The translations under genes were made by a program, and so were the position numbers. A model generated the notes under the pieces. That model saw only the letters and a list, made by a program, of their open reading frames with translations, was not told the DNA's origin and did not search any database. A stretch of DNA of 64,000 nucleotides from positions 1,488,001 through 1,552,000 of the forward strand of contig CBDDFL010000001.1 in the NCBI GenBank assembly GCA_965227095.1. The letters are read 5' to 3'. Shown piece after piece: positions 39,279 to 48,201 of this stretch. How positions within the stretch are numbered: the first letter of the stretch is position 1; the number at the start of each line of letters is the position of its first letter. The DNA comes from JANQMY01 sp965227095 (GTDB lineage Bacteria; Pseudomonadota; Alphaproteobacteria; JANQMY01).

Positions 39279-41539
39279 CAACCACGCTTGACATGAGCGC
39301 GGCTGAGTTTGAGGCCACGGCGGAGGTGCCATCTCAAACAAGGGCGGCGTTGGATCCGGACCAAGCGCGCGTGTTATCGCACATATCCGATACGCCGAAT
39401 GGGGATAAGGAAATTTCTTTCTTCGTGCCCAGCATGATGTGCGGCGGCTGCATGAAGAAAATCGAGAACGCACTGACACCCATAACGGGGGTTCGGTCCG
39501 CGCGCGCGAATTTATCGGCGCGCCGGGTCACAATTTCGTGGACCGGCGCCGAACGCTTGGCGCTGAATTTTCTGGATCGGCTGTCTGAAACCGGTTTTGA
39601 GGCAATGCCGTATGCCGTCGATTCCATTGAGACCGCCGATGCAAAAAAAGACCGGCAGTTTTTAAGAGCCCTGGCCGTCGCGGGATTTGGCGCCGCTAAT
39701 ATCATGTTGTTATCTGTGGCCGTATGGTCCGGCCTCGGGGGCGACATGGAACATGAAACACGGCAGCTGTTTCATTGGGTGTCGGCGCTCATTGCGGTAC
39801 CGGTGGTCGCTTTCTCAGGCCGCCCCTTCTTCACCTCGGCGCTGACGGCACTGCGGGCACAGCGCATGAATATGGATGTGCCTATCAGTTTGGCGATCCT
39901 TCTTGCGGTTGCATCTAGTTTGGGGCAACTGATCGCCGGCGGAGAGCATGCATACTTCGATGCAGCCGTGACGCTGTTGTTTTTCCTCCTTATTGGACGT
40001 TATCTCGAACAACATATGCGCCGACGGGCTGGGTCGGCGGTTAAAGACCTGCTCGCGCTTAAATCTGAAACCACCATTCGACTGTGTACGGATGGAACCG
40101 CGGAAACGGTGTCGTCTGACGATTTGCGCGAAGGAGATCACATATTCGTACCGGCGGGCTTCGTCATCTCTGCCGATGGACGCGTGATCGACGGGCAATC
40201 GGAATTGGATGTGTCGGTCATGACCGGTGAATCCCTGCCTGCATCGGTCGGGCCGGAAAGCACTGTGTTTGCCGGAACCACAAATCTCGGGTCCAATCTA
40301 ACCATTGAAGTAACTGCGCGATCCGATGCCAGCATGCTCGCGGAAATCACACGCCTGATGGAAGTGGCGGAGCAGGGGCAGGGGGCCTATCGTAAAATTT
40401 CCGATCAAGTAGCGGCATTCTATGCGCCGGCAGTGCATATAGTGGCAGGCCTTACGGTGGTTGCTTGGGTGTTGTTGGGCATGTCCTGGCCGCAAGCGCT
40501 GATGATTGGGGTTTCTGTCCTGATTATTACGTGCCCGTGCGCGGTTGCTCTGGCGATACCGGTTGTCAATATCGTCGCGGTTGGACGCTTGTTTCGCGAT
40601 GGTATTTTGTGCAAGTCGGAAGATGCGTTGGAGCGCATGTCTCAAATCACCTCTGTGATCTTCGACAAGACCGGCACGCTCACCGAAGGGAAACTGTCGT
40701 TGAAGGAAGGTGTGCAAGACGATGACTTGCGGGTCGCGGCCAGCTTGGCCCAATCTAGCCACCATCCGTTGAGCCGTGCCCTTGTGGACGCCGCCCGCAA
40801 TCGTGGTCAGCAGTTGATCCCCGTTGGTGTTCATGAAACGCCCGGGCAGGGGCTTGAAGCCCAAATCGATGGGCATACGGTTCAGCTTGGAAGTGCTAAC
40901 TTTGTCGGTATTCCGGAGGCGGATACCGCACAAAAAGCCGAGGTGTATTTAAAACGCGATGGCAGGCCCGCCATTCGATTTGCCTTCGAAGAAGTTTTAC
41001 GCCCGAACGCAAAAGAAACCTGCGATGCGCTGCGGTCGCGCGGCATGGATATCACGCTTCTATCGGGCGACGGTGAGGGGCCTGCCAAAACAGCCGCCAA
41101 GCTTGTGGACGCCGATACTTGTGTGTCACGGGCGACCCCCATTGAAAAGTCAGCCTATGTTCGAGAATGTAATGCTGACGGCGCGCGCCCCCTGTATGTG
41201 GGGGACGGCATCAATGACGGACCAGCAGCGAAAGAAGCGTTCGTGGCCATGTCGCCGGCGGATGGTGCCCGGTTGAGCCAAAATGTGGCCGATTTCGTCT
41301 TTCAGAAGAATGACCTGGCGGCAATTACGGAAACACTAAAGGTGTCGCGCAGCGCTCAAAAACTCGTGCGTCAAAATCTGATGTTGGCTTTCGCTTACAA
41401 CGCGGTCGCGATCCCATTGTCGGTGATGGGTTTTGCGACGCCTCTGGTGGCAGCGATTGCCATGTCCAGCTCTTCCTTGCTGGTCACTCTAAATGCGCTG
41501 CGGTTGCATGAAAACGCACCAGCGTTGGTACGCGGATAA
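39275..41539 (+). CDS. ccoI: Copper-exporting P1B-type ATPase for cbb3 assembly
   Basis: 754 residues. An N-terminal metal-binding domain (MMCGGCMKKIE), the A-domain TGES, the membrane CPC motif (TCPCAVALA), the phosphorylation site DKTGTLTEG and GDGINDGPA define the P-type ATPase. It delivers copper to the periplasm for CcoN. An unusual N-terminal extension of about 50 residues precedes the metal domain. ATGA overlap with ccoH. Confidence 0.96.
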   Translation: MTTTLDMSAAEFEATAEVPSQTRAALDPDQARVLSHISDTPNGDKEISFFVPSMMCGGCMKKIENALTPITGVRSARANLSARRVTISWTGAERLALNFLDRLSETGFEAMPYAVDSIETADAKKDRQFLRALAVAGFGAANIMLLSVAVWSGLGGDMEHETRQLFHWVSALIAVPVVAFSGRPFFTSALTALRAQRMNMDVPISLAILLAVASSLGQLIAGGEHAYFDAAVTLLFFLLIGRYLEQHMRRRAGSAVKDLLALKSETTIRLCTDGTAETVSSDDLREGDHIFVPAGFVISADGRVIDGQSELDVSVMTGESLPASVGPESTVFAGTTNLGSNLTIEVTARSDASMLAEITRLMEVAEQGQGAYRKISDQVAAFYAPAVHIVAGLTVVAWVLLGMSWPQALMIGVSVLIITCPCAVALAIPVVNIVAVGRLFRDGILCKSEDALERMSQITSVIFDKTGTLTEGKLSLKEGVQDDDLRVAASLAQSSHHPLSRALVDAARNRGQQLIPVGVHETPGQGLEAQIDGHTVQLGSANFVGIPEADTAQKAEVYLKRDGRPAIRFAFEEVLRPNAKETCDALRSRGMDITLLSGDGEGPAKTAAKLVDADTCVSRATPIEKSAYVRECNADGARPLYVGDGINDGPAAKEAFVAMSPADGARLSQNVADFVFQKNDLAAITETLKVSRSAQKLVRQNLMLAFAYNAVAIPLSVMGFATPLVAAIAMSSSSLLVTLNALRLHENAPALVRG

Positions 41540-41544
41540 ACGCC

Positions 41545-41694
41545 ATGGAAGCGCTCCTGATATTGATACCGATCGCGCTCTTCCTCGGCGCCCTTGGTTT
41601 GGCGGCGTTCTTGTGGAGCGTCAGCTCGGGGCAATATGAAGACCTGGAAGGCGCCGCCGAGCGCATCCTCTTTCAAGACCCTGACGATGACTAA
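41545..41694 (+). CDS. ccoS: cbb3 oxidase maturation protein CcoS
   Basis: 49 residues. One membrane helix, LLILIPIALFLGALGLAAFL, is followed by WSVSSGQYEDLEGAAERIL, the CcoS signature. It is needed for heme and copper insertion into CcoN. It lies five bases after ccoI and is the last gene of the operon, tail to tail with the DUF2189 gene 20 bases away. Confidence 0.93.
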   Translation: MEALLILIPIALFLGALGLAAFLWSVSSGQYEDLEGAAERILFQDPDDD

Positions 41695-41714
41695 TAGAGC
41701 GTTTCGCTAACGGT

Positions 41715-42497
41715 TCAATCGCCCCAGTCAACGACGGTACGATAGGCATGCCATGTGGCATGGCCAATTACCGGAAACGCGACAATCAATCCCAGGCCGC
41801 CCAATGCCAATCCGGCAATGAAGATCACCACAATCAACCAGCCCCACAACACCATGGGGGCAAAATTCTCAAAGAAGGCCCGGATGCTGTGGATGATCGC
41901 GCTCATGGCATCAATGTCACGATCCATCAGCATGGGAACCGACACCACTGAGATCATGAAAATTGCGGCAGCGATCGCGCCGCCGATGATCGTGCCGACC
42001 ACCAACATGGAAATCCCTTCATTGGTTAAGAACAGGTCGGACAGGAATGTTTCAATCGGCGGGAGTTCCAACTGGCTAAAAAACAAGGCAAACAACAGCA
42101 TCGCGATGCGCAGCCAAACCATAAAGATCAAGACGAGGGCCACGCCGAATAAGGCGAGTTGACCTTTCGAAACGGCCTGCACCACGAACACATCTTTAAG
42201 GGCGACGCTTTGGCCGGCCTCTAATCGTTTGCTGGCCTTGTACAGGCCAGCGGCCAGAGCCGGTCCCATCAATACAATGCCTGCGGCGATGGGCAGGGCA
42301 ATGGCGGAAATGCGGTACCCCACCAAAATAGCGGCGACAATGGCAAGCTCTAGGAAGAACACGAAGCCGTAGGTCAAGCTGACGGACGGAATGGTCGTCA
42401 TATCCTTCCACCCTTTGGCAAGCCAACGCCAAGGGTCTTCATAGGTAATTTTACGCAAAGACGGACCGGTAAAGTCGGTTTCCGAAGAAGCACTCAT
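41715..42497 (-). CDS. DUF2189 membrane protein
   Basis: 260 residues with about six membrane helices. It opens with ITYEDPWRWLAKGWKDM and has IVLMGPALAAGLYKASKRLE, both typical of DUF2189. The function is unproven. The family often sits beside cbb3 oxidase or denitrification genes in Alphaproteobacteria, and here it faces the cco operon. It lies 54 bases after a small gene that has an FNR-like box upstream, so FnrL control is likely. Confidence 0.85.
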   Translation of the reverse strand: MSASSETDFTGPSLRKITYEDPWRWLAKGWKDMTTIPSVSLTYGFVFFLELAIVAAILVGYRISAIALPIAAGIVLMGPALAAGLYKASKRLEAGQSVALKDVFVVQAVSKGQLALFGVALVLIFMVWLRIAMLLFALFFSQLELPPIETFLSDLFLTNEGISMLVVGTIIGGAIAAAIFMISVVSVPMLMDRDIDAMSAIIHSIRAFFENFAPMVLWGWLIVVIFIAGLALGGLGLIVAFPVIGHATWHAYRTVVDWGD

Positions 42498-42551
42498 GGG
42501 TTTCCTCCCTTATGTGCAGCTGTGCAGCCAATTTTCTTGGCTTTTGTACGT

Positions 42552-42803
42552 TTACTCGTCTATGCCGCGAATGACCGCTTTGATCAACTGGTGTTGTTCC
42601 TCAAGCTGTTGACGTAATTTTGCTGCTGCTTGTTTGAGAAGAGCTTCTTTTGCCGTGTTATGCGTTTCATCGGATATGGTGCGCATGGTGCGCACTGTTA
42701 GATCGCAGTTTCTCTGACCATGTTCCAGAACCAAAAGGCTGAGTTGGCGCCAAGTCTCGATGGGTTCAGACCCACCCTGCTTTTGTGTGTTGGCATCCCA
42801 CAT
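42552..42803 (-). CDS. Small helical protein, unknown
   Basis: 83 residues, predicted mostly alpha-helical from the heptad-like pattern (WRQLSLLVLEHGQRNCD, then KEALLKQAAAKLRQQLEEQ). No signal or membrane segment. I do not recognise the family; a phasin-like or regulatory adapter role cannot be excluded. It starts 91 bases downstream of an FNR-like palindrome and is followed by the DUF2189 gene, which supports a role in low-oxygen physiology. Confidence 0.65.
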   Translation of the reverse strand: MWDANTQKQGGSEPIETWRQLSLLVLEHGQRNCDLTVRTMRTISDETHNTAKEALLKQAAAKLRQQLEEQHQLIKAVIRGIDE

Positions 42804-42894
42804 GCGCTTGCTCTCTCATGCTTTGTGGGCCGAAAGACGATTCGCACCCAAACTTCCCTATTTCGAGAGTAAAAAGGGCCGCCTTCAAGTGCAT

Positions 42895-42908
42895 TGACGT
42901 AGGTCAAG
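42895..42908 (-). promoter_or_regulatory. FNR-like box upstream of the small protein and DUF2189 genes
   Basis: TTGACGTAGGTCAA is symmetrical and fits TTGAC-N4-GTCAA, one change per half from the FNR consensus. It lies between fnrL and the small gene and would serve the latter's promoter. Confidence 0.65.
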
Positions 42909-42925
42909 TGCTGGACTGAGGGGCG

Positions 42926-43651
42926 TCAAAGCGATACGTCGCCAAGGGCATAATCTTCAAGTACGTCGGAATTGCTGACAGAAACGAGGTCTTTTTCCGG
43001 CAAACCGATCACGCCATTCTTTTTGAGACGGGTAAATGTTCGGCTGACGGTTTCGATGGTAAGCCCTAGATAATCTGCAATGTCCTGCCGCGTCATTGGC
43101 AGCCGAATAACGTCCGACGCCAACGATCCGGATTGCTTCCGCGCGGTATTGAGTAAAAACGAACACAGTTTTTCAGCAGCTGTTTTGCGCCCCAACAGCA
43201 GCACATGTTCCTGGGCAGCGGCTAGTTCATTTGAGGCGAGCTGTAACAAATTGTGCTCGAATTTGGGGTACTTATCGATGATCTTGCTAAGCCCCTTGCG
43301 CGAAAACCGGCACAAGGTTGTTTTGCTGATCGTCTCCGCGCTGTAGGGATACATGCCAGCCACAGACAGACCCACAAAATCCCCCGTGTAGAGAAATCCC
43401 GTGATTTGGCGCCGCCCGTCCGCCAATGATTTGTGAACGCGAATATTGCCCTCAATGATGTTGAACAAATAGTCGGCTGGGTCGCCCTCAAAAAAAACAT
43501 TCTGGTCGCGTTCAAGCGTTACATGCTCGCTGATCGCGTTAAGGTCTACCAGCTGATCATCCTCAAGCGCAGAGCAAATCGCTCTGTTGCGCACTTGGCA
43601 CCGGAGGCAAGGAATGTCGACTAAGGGTGTTGCTGTTTCAGACACATGCAT
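42926..43651 (-). CDS. fnrL: Oxygen-sensing Crp/Fnr-family activator (FnrL-type)
   Basis: 241 residues. The N-terminal PCLRCQVRNRAIC (C15, C18, C26) and C114 supply the four ligands for an oxygen-labile 4Fe-4S cluster. The cNMP-like beta domain is followed by the helix-turn-helix MTRQDIADYLGLTIETVSRTF, with the E--SR contacts that read TTGAT. It should activate the cco operon and the DUF2189 unit when oxygen is low. The gene is on the opposite strand to cco and 1.2 kb beyond it. Confidence 0.94.
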   Translation of the reverse strand: MHVSETATPLVDIPCLRCQVRNRAICSALEDDQLVDLNAISEHVTLERDQNVFFEGDPADYLFNIIEGNIRVHKSLADGRRQITGFLYTGDFVGLSVAGMYPYSAETISKTTLCRFSRKGLSKIIDKYPKFEHNLLQLASNELAAAQEHVLLLGRKTAAEKLCSFLLNTARKQSGSLASDVIRLPMTRQDIADYLGLTIETVSRTFTRLKKNGVIGLPEKDLVSVSNSDVLEDYALGDVSL

Positions 43652-43709
43652 CTCCCATTCACTTGGCTACATTTAGCAGTCAGCGAGGCGTCGTGCCAGC
43701 ATAATCGTT

Positions 43710-44447
43710 TTACTGGCAGTTAGACCGATTCAGCAGGTGAGCCCAGGTTTTGTGGGGCAAAGCGAGTGAAAATTCGCTTGAGGTATAACCGATCATTATA
43801 CCGCCGAGCTTTGCCTCACCCTCATCCAGCACCATGACGGGTCCGCCGGAGGCACCGAAATTGGTATCGCAATCGGATAACCACATGCCATCTGATTGCG
43901 ACACTAGGCGGCAGGTATCATCCGCCGCGAGGGAAAAGGGCCGATCTCTGGTGTAGCCGGCGTGAACAAGGTCCTCGCCGTTTTCACCCGCGCGGGGCAG
44001 GACGGTTACGGGAGGCGATGTTAGGCTTTCGGTCAGGGTAATGAGGGCGACATCATCTTTGTAAGACGAATAGGGCATGCCGCTTTGATTCAAGAATGAG
44101 ACGCATTCGCCTTGGCCAAGCTCTCTATGCTCGCCCTGTTCGAGGCCCGCGAGGAAGAAAATACGGTCCTCGGAAAAGGGCTGTTTCGACTCGCTATCCA
44201 CCAGACAATGTGCCGCCGTGATGACCTTATTAGGTTTGACCAGTGTGCCGGTGCAGTGTCGGCGTTTTCTATAGCCCTTGATGTTCACTCGACCGACGGC
44301 TGACCACGGCGCCTTGGAACTATCCACCAATTTTCGGTCGTCCTCACCGTGGATGCCGTCAATTAAGGTGGTGTCACGCGCAATCGCATGCGGTACAGCC
44401 CATGCTGCGAAAATTAGAACTGCCACTATCTGACGTGTACGTCGCAT
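43710..44447 (-). CDS. Secreted trypsin-like serine protease
   Basis: 245 residues with a Sec signal (VAVLIFAAWAVPHAIA). The chymotrypsin-fold triad is complete: TAAHC (His), DDVALITL (Asp) and GASGGPV (Ser). Several cysteines can form disulfides (RRHCTGTL with TAAHC; CRLVSQ with SDCD). There is no PDZ domain, so it is not DegP-like. It lies 58 bases upstream of fnrL on the same strand, but a functional link is not evident. Confidence 0.9.
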   Translation of the reverse strand: MRRTRQIVAVLIFAAWAVPHAIARDTTLIDGIHGEDDRKLVDSSKAPWSAVGRVNIKGYRKRRHCTGTLVKPNKVITAAHCLVDSESKQPFSEDRIFFLAGLEQGEHRELGQGECVSFLNQSGMPYSSYKDDVALITLTESLTSPPVTVLPRAGENGEDLVHAGYTRDRPFSLAADDTCRLVSQSDGMWLSDCDTNFGASGGPVMVLDEGEAKLGGIMIGYTSSEFSLALPHKTWAHLLNRSNCQ

Positions 44448-44513
44448 CTGATCTGCACCTTAAAATGCATCCCCTTCAAGACTCTAGCGGCCGATGGTTA
44501 AATTTTTTGACGG

Positions 44514-45134
44514 TTAGCGTGTAAAAAGGAAATCACTGACCAGCTTCTCAACTTCTACCGGATCGGGCCTGGCTTTCTTTCCGGTCATGAGGCTGATTTC
44601 GGGGGCGAAGGCATAGGCCATACCGGCAATGGCGATGATCCCGTAGTGGATAAGGGCTGGGTCCCCCGGTTTCACAATGCCGTCCTTTTGCGCGCGAACA
44701 ATTAATTTAAGGCTGGCATCGAAGGCGGGTTTAAGGTGCTTTTTGGCGAGCCAGGTGAGCCGCTCTGATTTTGTGCGGCCTTCAATGGTCATTAGCCGAT
44801 GCAAATCCGGGAGCTCCCGACAGACTTGGATGAAGGCGCGCACGCTCGCCAGGAGCTGTTCCTTCGGCGGGGCAGATGTGTCCATGCCCACATTGGCCAA
44901 TCCGATCAACCGCGCGCGCTCAAAGGTATCGTCCATCATCGCTTTCCACAGCACCTCTTTGGATCCGAAGTGATAGAGCAACAGGCTTTGGGCGACCCCG
45001 GCATCGTCCGCAATCTGGCGCGTGGAGGCCCCGTCAAAGCCGCTCGACGCAAAGCGCTTACGTGCTTCGGCGATGATGCGCGCACGGGCATTTGTGTCCG
45101 ACTTGTCGGGAGCGCGGGATTTCGTTTTTGTCAT
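44514..45134 (-). CDS. TetR-family transcriptional regulator
   Basis: 206 residues. The N-terminal helix-turn-helix (IIAEARKRFASSGFDG, then TRQIADDAGVAQSLLLYHF) is typical TetR. The C-terminal ligand domain resembles the AcrR/CerR group. It is divergent from the FAD monooxygenase gene. The 112-base gap contains two palindromes (45149-45162 and 45177-45192) that probably are its operators, so it is the likely repressor of the catabolic operon. Confidence 0.92.
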   Translation of the reverse strand: MTKTKSRAPDKSDTNARARIIAEARKRFASSGFDGASTRQIADDAGVAQSLLLYHFGSKEVLWKAMMDDTFERARLIGLANVGMDTSAPPKEQLLASVRAFIQVCRELPDLHRLMTIEGRTKSERLTWLAKKHLKPAFDASLKLIVRAQKDGIVKPGDPALIHYGIIAIAGMAYAFAPEISLMTGKKARPDPVEVEKLVSDFLFTR

Positions 45135-45147
45135 TCCTTTTTAGTCC

Positions 45148-45192
45148 TTGATCGATCGATCAGGGTCACTATAATGCTGATCAATCGATCAG
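45148..45192 (+). promoter_or_regulatory. Promoter with TetR-type operators for the catabolic operon
   Basis: TTGATC (45148-45153) and TATAAT (45170-45175) are 16 bases apart and point toward the monooxygenase gene. The perfect palindrome TGATCGATCGATCA (45149-45162) covers the -35 element. CTGATCAATCGATCAG (45177-45192), palindromic but for its centre, lies just past the -10. Binding of the divergent TetR at both would shut the promoter. Confidence 0.65.
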
Positions 45193-45246
45193 TCTATAGG
45201 TTTGAGATGTAGTGCATCAAAAACCTCGATCAGAAGGGCAGGACCG

Positions 45247-46427
45247 GTGGCAAAAGAACATATCCTTATTGCGGGTGGGGGGATTGGCGGCTTGGCAGCG
45301 GCCCTTAGCCTGGCGGAACAAGGGTTCGGTGTTGATGTGTTCGAACAGGCAGCCGAGTTCGGAGAAATTGGCGCCGGTATTCAGTTGAGCGCCAACTGCA
45401 CCAAAGTCCTGTTTGGCTTGGGTCTCGAAGAACCGCTTCGCAAGATCGCCTTTCTGCCGGATGGCAGTGAAATGCGGGATTGGAAAAGCGGCAAAACAAT
45501 CTCGACGTCAACATTGGGCGAACGCGCGCTGCGGAAATTTGGTGCCCCCTATTTTCATGTGCACCGGGCAGATTTAATGGCGGTGCTTGCGGAAGCAGCC
45601 CAAACGCACGAGCACATTCGTCTGCATACAGATATGGAAGTGACAACCGTCGAGCAAGAAGAGGGGCGGGTGACGCTTAAGGCTGGCAGCGATGCCTATA
45701 CGGGTGACGTTTTAATCGGAGCGGATGGTATCCGGTCTGTGGTTCGGTCGCACCTATTCGGTGCTGAGGCGCCCACATTCACGGGAAATGTGGCGTGGCG
45801 CGGATTGGTGCCCGTTGGTCGCCTGCCGAAAGACCTCATCAGACCCGTGGCCACGGTGTGGTGGGGGCCGGGCAAGCATTTCGTCCATTATTATGTGCGC
45901 CGCGGGCAACTGGTAAATTGCGTCTGCGTTGTCGAAAAAGACGGATGGGAAGTCGAATCTTGGACCGAAAAAGGTGAGCATGCGGAGCTCATGGCGGACT
46001 TTGATGGATGGCACGACACCATTCAGACCCTGATCTCCAATATGGATCCGATGTCCTGTTACAAATGGGCCCTTTTTGACCGTCCCCCAATGCCGAAATG
46101 GGGCGACGGGCATATCACTTTGTTGGGGGATGCCTGCCACCCTACGCTTCCCTTTATGGCGCAGGGGGCGGCGATGGCAATTGAGGATGGTGCCGTTCTG
46201 GCGCGATGTTTGGCAGCCGGGAATGATGTGCCCACAAGCCTCAAAAAATATGAAGACCTGCGTCGCGACCGCACGGCGCGCATACAAATGGGCTCTCGGC
46301 GAATGCGAGCATATTTCACGCGCGTGGAATTAAAGCAATGGCGCGCAATCTGGCGGCAAAAAAGGCGGCTGGAAAAGCGTTCGATTGGGTTTATCAATAT
46401 GATCCGCTTACGGCGCATCTCACCTAA
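45247..46427 (+). CDS. FAD-dependent aromatic monooxygenase, frameshifted near the 3' end
   Basis: Flavin hydroxylase of the salicylate or 3-hydroxybenzoate hydroxylase group. It shows ILIAGGGIGGLAAALSL (FAD), GADGIRSVVR and LLGDACHPTLPFMAQGAAMAIED. It starts with GTG at 45247 behind AGAAGG. The open frame leaves family homology at about 46300. One base appears to be missing at 46300-46302. After it, the next frame reads SRRN-ASIFHARG, then AFDWVYQYDPLTAHLT and TAA at 46427, the normal C-terminus of this family. With the base restored the protein would be about 393 residues. Without it, translation runs into the hydrolase gene. It is either a recent mutation or a sequencing error. Confidence 0.85.
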
Positions 46428-46450
46428 AGAAAACAGAGTGGAGGAACAGG

Positions 46451-47272
46451 ATGCAGCGGGAAGAACATGTCTTAAACGAAATACACGCCTATCGGTACAC
46501 GGGCGACGATCCCAAATACGCCTTGGTGATTTCCCATGGGATTGCGTCCCACGGCGCGATCTACGACATTTTCTGTTGTCATCATGCGCGCAAAGGCGTT
46601 GACATTTGGTCTTACGATGCGCCGGGTCACGGCAAGTCGACAACCAATCGGCCGCGCGGCCAGTGGACGATGGAAGAATGGGCCGACGCGTCGGCCATGT
46701 ACGCGGAACATGTTAAGACGGAAACCGGTCTTCCTGTTTTTACATTGGGGTCAAGCTTGGGGGTGGCCGCGGCCTATAGTTCCCTCTACTCGCCAGCCAT
46801 AACCGGCGGCATTCTAATGGGATCGCCGGCGGTGCCTGGTGGCGCTGCCATTTCGATGGCGTCAGGTCCGTGGCGCTCTGAAGCCGTTCAACAACTTCTC
46901 AACACCGTGGGGCGTGCGGCACGGCTTGATTGCGGGATCCTTTTCAATTTCGATGAAGACTACGGCTATGCCGGTGCCGGCGAACAAAAGCGCCTCGATC
47001 CGTGGAACACCTGGTCTTATGATTTAGCCTCGTGGGCAACGCTTTTCACATTCGACCCGAAAATTCCGGTGGATAAGAACGAGAAGCCTATCCTGGTGGC
47101 CTGTGGCGAAAAGGATCCATCCTTTCCGCCGGAAATCATGAAGATGGTGGCCGATGGTATTTCAGGACCTGTGGATTTCTATTGTCTGGAAGAGGGGAAG
47201 CATCAATTGATGCTGTTTCACACGGAGGCGTTTTCCACGAAGGTGCATGAGTGGGTTCAGCAGTACATTTAA
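46451..47272 (+). CDS. Alpha/beta hydrolase (serine, lysophospholipase-like)
   Basis: 273 residues. SHGIASHGAIYD supplies the oxyanion region, DAPGHGKS follows, and the nucleophile elbow is GSSLG. The C-terminus has ACGEKDPSFPPEIM (acid) and EGKHQLM (histidine). It may hydrolyse an ester or ring-opened intermediate of the pathway. GGAGG precedes the ATG, and the gene lies 23 bases after the monooxygenase. Confidence 0.88.
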   Translation: MQREEHVLNEIHAYRYTGDDPKYALVISHGIASHGAIYDIFCCHHARKGVDIWSYDAPGHGKSTTNRPRGQWTMEEWADASAMYAEHVKTETGLPVFTLGSSLGVAAAYSSLYSPAITGGILMGSPAVPGGAAISMASGPWRSEAVQQLLNTVGRAARLDCGILFNFDEDYGYAGAGEQKRLDPWNTWSYDLASWATLFTFDPKIPVDKNEKPILVACGEKDPSFPPEIMKMVADGISGPVDFYCLEEGKHQLMLFHTEAFSTKVHEWVQQYI

Positions 47273-47289
47273 GAAAAAGGAGCAGACAG

Positions 47290-47979
47290 ATGAATAAAGT
47301 TGACGGATTGCATCATCTCGCTGTTTGTACCGGCGATATTAAAGCCCAGATTGATTTCTTTACAGACAAATTGGGTATGGAACTTGTGGCGCTTTATTGG
47401 ATGCATGGGGTGGAAAAAACCTTCCATGGTTTTCTGCGCCTGAACGATGAAAGCTCGATTGCCTTTGTCCACAATCCTGATATTGCAAAAATACAGCCGT
47501 CTTTGGGTGTCTCCCATGCCGGTAACCCCGGTGCAAACAGTGCCGGCGGCACCATGCAGCACCTGGCCTTAAAAGTGAAAGATCACGAGGAAATTTTGGC
47601 GATGCGCGATCGGCTGCGCAGCAAGGGCGTGCCCGTAATGGGGCCAATAGATCACGGCTTTTGTGTGTCGATCTATTTTGCAGGCCCTGAAAACCTGTCG
47701 CTGGAACTTTCATATTCGGAAGATCCCATCGATGCCCGAGCGTGGATCGATCCGGAAGTCGTGGAACTGGCGGGGATCAGTGCGGACGAACTGGCCAGAT
47801 ACAAAAACCCCGCGGCATTTGACGGCCAAGGAGGTAGCATTTCACAACCGGATGTGAAATCCGCACCGGGCCCTCACATGACAAATTATGCCGAAGGCGT
47901 TTATGAATTGGTCATGGGCACGCCTGACGAAAAAATTTGGGCAGCAAGTGAAAACGAGCCGCCCGTGAAAGTCGGCTGA
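47290..47979 (+). CDS. VOC superfamily protein, possible extradiol dioxygenase-like enzyme
   Basis: 229 residues from the ATG at 47290 (AAGGAG upstream). The first half shows GLHHLAVCTGDIKAQIDFFTDKLGMELV and MQHLALKV, and a later ENLSLELSY glutamate. These give the His/His/Glu metal pattern of glyoxalase/extradiol folds. A long polar tail follows. It could cleave or isomerise the hydroxylated product; the substrate is unknown. It is third in the TetR-controlled operon. Confidence 0.83.
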   Translation: MNKVDGLHHLAVCTGDIKAQIDFFTDKLGMELVALYWMHGVEKTFHGFLRLNDESSIAFVHNPDIAKIQPSLGVSHAGNPGANSAGGTMQHLALKVKDHEEILAMRDRLRSKGVPVMGPIDHGFCVSIYFAGPENLSLELSYSEDPIDARAWIDPEVVELAGISADELARYKNPAAFDGQGGSISQPDVKSAPGPHMTNYAEGVYELVMGTPDEKIWAASENEPPVKVG

Positions 47980-48201
47980 GTTTTTCGCAGAATACGTAAC
48001 GTCAATTCGATTTTGCAGCTTTGTGCTGCAGATGAGGTCAAAAATATCCTGGATCAGGACGGCAGTTTCTTTTGACTGCTGGCCTCACGTGTTTATAACG
48101 CGTGCAGAGATTTTTGCGGGATTGTTCGATGTCGATGCGCTTCTTCGCACCGGTCTCCATCGTCAATCCCAATGAGACAACACGTTACAGGAGACGAACT
48201 C

